Source: Xanthomonas campestris pv. badrii
Lineage (GTDB): Bacteria > Pseudomonadota > Gammaproteobacteria > Xanthomonadales > Xanthomonadaceae
Assembly (NCBI RefSeq): GCF_012848175.1
Contig: NZ_CP051651.1
Coordinates: forward strand, 1,240,001-1,304,000
Reading direction: 5' to 3'
DNA length: 64,000 nt
Position numbers and translations under genes: made by a program. This document shows, piece after piece, positions 62,078-64,000 of the stretch. Numbering within the stretch: the first letter of the stretch is position 1; the number at the start of each line of letters is the position of its first letter. Under the pieces are notes generated by a model. It saw nothing but the letters and a program-made list of their open reading frames with translations. It ran no database searches and had not been told where the DNA came from.

Positions 62078-64000
62078 CTACTTCGGCTGCAACTGCAGCG
62101 TATAGCGGGTGGCGGTCGGCAAGAATGGGGTGGGCCGGCCATGTACCCAATCGTCGTGTCCCGCCCCCCAGAACGGCGACAACGGGTGTCCGCTCTGGCC
62201 GCCCGGCATGTGCACGATGCCGTCCTGCTCGTGGCCGGGCGACACCACCATGCGTTCGGAGGCGCCGAATGCCGGGCCTTGCACGCGCGGCATGTCGCGG
62301 TCGCCCGGCAGTCGATCGGGTGGCATGCACAGCCAGCGCCTGGCGAGCGCGGGCAATGCCCGCGCGATCGGGTGACAGATGGCGGCGGTATTGCGTTCGC
62401 CCCAGGTGCGCTCGCTGAGCGGCTGGCCCGGCTCGCCTTGCGCGAGTAGCGCAGTGTGCGCATCGCGCGCGGCATCGATGAGGAGCTGATCCCAGCTGGC
62501 CTGGTCTGGCGGCAGCAGATGCGCCGGGCGCTGCTGCAGCAACGGCCAGACGATCCCTTCCAGCTGTGCCCGCCGCGGCGCCAGGAATGCCTCGCCTAGC
62601 GCCGACCTGGCTGGCGCCAGCAGGCCTGCTTCCACCGCGTCGATGGTCTTGTTGCGGAAGTCGCGCACGATGCGGTAGCTGACCGAGCTGGCGGACGCAT
62701 GGCCGTCCCACTGCCGCGTGGCGCGCTCGATCTGCTGCAATGCCGGATCCTTGCTGTGCGTGACCACGTCACGCAACAGCTGCCACCAGCGCGTCAGCAG
62801 CACCGCGCGATCGTCCAGCTGGATCGCCAGCAGGTCGCGTTCGGTAAACCGCTGCTTGGCGAACAGGTCGTCGCGGATCTGCTGCGCCCGCGCGCCGAGG
62901 TCGTAGCCCGCATTGCCGAGGGTCGCCAGCTGCTGCGCGTCGACGACGCGGCTGTTGGCGGTCCAGAGACGATGCGAGGGCGGGTCGACCAAGGCCGGCG
63001 CGTCATCGCTGCGCACCGGCCAGGGCGTGCAGCCAACCGCGCGCGTGGCTGGCTGCGGTGTTGCCGGCAGTGGGGTGCTTGCCAGCTCGGCGATGCCGGT
63101 CGGGCTGCAGCCGGCATTGCGCGCAGGGCGCGCGCCGATCAGGCGCCAGGCGATGCGTCCGCTGCGGTCGGCCACCAGCAGGTTCTGTGCGGGAATGCCC
63201 GAGCGGTCCGCCACGGCGAACGCGCCCTCCAGGTCGCCGGCGCTGCTCATCTGCGCAAACTCCAGGCCGATCGCGCCGGGCAATTGCGCGGCCCAGCGCA
63301 ACGCCAGCAGGCTGCCGTCGGCGTTCGCGTGCACGATCGGCCCCCAGGCCGCTTCGCGCACCTCGAAGCGTACCGGCGCGGCGCCGGCCACGCGGATGGT
63401 TTCCACATGGGTGATCAGCGCTTGCGGATGCGCGGGCGTTGCAGCAGGAATGCGTGCGAAGTCGGCGGTGTCGATATAGCTGTTGGTGAAGGCCCAGGCC
63501 ACATGGCCATTGCTGCCCACCACCATCGCCGGCAGGCCGGGCAGGGTGAAACCGGTGACATCCACCTTGCCGTCGGTGGCGCTGGTGTCGGGATAACGCA
63601 GCCGCGCGCGGAACCAGATATTGGGTGCGCGCAGGCCCAGGTGCATGTCGTCGGCGACGATGGCGCGGCCGTCTGCGGTGAGCGTGCCATCCACCGCGAA
63701 GTTGTTGCTGCCCGGGGTGGTTTGCTCGGCGTGCGGTGTGGTGGGCGGATGCGGCAGGCGGCGCAGGTCCAGCGCTGCCGCATCCGGCAAGCTGGCATCG
63801 CCCTGGGGTGGGCCGAACAGGGGCGCATCCCAGCTCGACCCCTGGTGATCGAGCAGCGCGGCCAGCGCAGGCGGCACCACGGCGCGAATGCGTGCGGCGG
63901 CCAGTTCGGTCTGGTTGTCGTTGTCCTGCAGGTCGGCATACATCGCCATGCCGGTGAGGATGGAATCTTCCATGCTCCAGGCGCGCGGGGTCTGGCGCAG
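62078..64000 (-). CDS. Penicillin-acylase-family protein, 5' end outside window
   Basis: At least 640 residues of a protein that runs off the right edge; the frame is open to base 64000. It belongs to the Ntn-hydrolase penicillin amidase family, which includes acyl-homoserine lactone acylases. The autocatalytic site is GSNNFAVDG, with the Ser becoming the N-terminal nucleophile of the beta chain. The part before it is the end of the alpha chain and spacer. DDMHLGLRAPNIWFRARL, GSNGHVAWAFTNSYIDTADF and the late LSPFWGAGHDDW are typical. The signal peptide, if present, lies outside. Possible roles are beta-lactam or homoserine lactone cleavage; the substrate is not known. Confidence 0.87.
   Translation of the reverse strand: MRQTPRAWSMEDSILTGMAMYADLQDNDNQTELAAARIRAVVPPALAALLDHQGSSWDAPLFGPPQGDASLPDAAALDLRRLPHPPTTPHAEQTTPGSNNFAVDGTLTADGRAIVADDMHLGLRAPNIWFRARLRYPDTSATDGKVDVTGFTLPGLPAMVVGSNGHVAWAFTNSYIDTADFARIPAATPAHPQALITHVETIRVAGAAPVRFEVREAAWGPIVHANADGSLLALRWAAQLPGAIGLEFAQMSSAGDLEGAFAVADRSGIPAQNLLVADRSGRIAWRLIGARPARNAGCSPTGIAELASTPLPATPQPATRAVGCTPWPVRSDDAPALVDPPSHRLWTANSRVVDAQQLATLGNAGYDLGARAQQIRDDLFAKQRFTERDLLAIQLDDRAVLLTRWWQLLRDVVTHSKDPALQQIERATRQWDGHASASSVSYRIVRDFRNKTIDAVEAGLLAPARSALGEAFLAPRRAQLEGIVWPLLQQRPAHLLPPDQASWDQLLIDAARDAHTALLAQGEPGQPLSERTWGERNTAAICHPIARALPALARRWLCMPPDRLPGDRDMPRVQGPAFGASERMVVSPGHEQDGIVHMPGGQSGHPLSPFWGAGHDDWVHGRPTPFLPTATRYTLQLQPK

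Noticed and set aside
61798..62475. Minus-strand open frame of 225 codons near the acylase gene
   Set aside because: It covers REP-like DNA and overlaps the acylase in another frame, with no protein-like features.

Overview
The window is GC-rich chromosomal DNA from a gammaproteobacterium, almost certainly a Xanthomonas or close relative. The evidence is the gene order (pyrH-frr-uppS-cdsA-dxr-rseP-bamA-lpxD-fabZ-lpxA-lpxB-rnhB-dnaE-accA; map-glnD-dapD-arsC-like-dapE-asnB), a chaperone-usher cluster of spore-coat-U type, a TonB-dependent siderophore receptor, and two families of short intergenic repeats. No phage, plasmid, IS transposase, CRISPR array, tRNA or rRNA was seen. This genus call is inference from content, not a database match.

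Layout. 1-6.3 kb: a cut-off secreted protein, an RnfB-like ferredoxin, a HAD phosphatase, metG, a DUF2147 protein, two paired lipoproteins and a glyoxalase-like protein. 6.7-9.0 kb: mmuP-mmuM (S-methylmethionine uptake and use). 9.2-21.5 kb: a DUF885 peptidase, a queuosine-precursor transporter, a DUF502 membrane protein, an outer-membrane alginate-export-like protein, a PadR regulator followed by a decayed partner gene, a PHA depolymerase, a methyltransferase, a HemJ-like protein and a TPR protein. 21.5-39.3 kb: a long minus-strand run of essential envelope, lipid A, fatty-acid and replication genes, from pyrH down to accA, broken by a bidirectional terminator between bamA and lpxD. 39.4-43.3 kb: an HDOD-GGDEF protein and the rpsB-tsf operon with a recognisable promoter. 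43.4-49.2 kb: a six-gene Csu-like pilus operon. 49.5-57.9 kb: map-glnD, then dapD/dapE, then asnB. 58-64 kb: a beta-helix lipoprotein, a siderophore receptor with a Fur-box-like site, and a penicillin-acylase-family gene cut by the window edge.

The most interesting signal is upstream of asnB. A 29-codon reading frame with seven asparagine codons is followed by a strong intrinsic terminator. A 13-nt copy of the terminator 3' arm overlaps the end of the leader frame and can pair with the terminator 5' arm instead. This is the layout of ribosome-mediated attenuation, here for asparagine synthetase, an amino acid not among the classic examples I know.

The second theme is a family of inverted elements whose arms are built of 7-bp units (GGGAATC, GGGGATT or GGGACCC types). 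They sit at gene ends and have moved into coding sequence. They supply the linker of MetG, both ends of LpxB and both ends of RNase HII, and one array supplies the rnhB stop codon. A separate palindromic REP-like family (CTTCTCCC...GGGAGAAG) fills other intergenic gaps.
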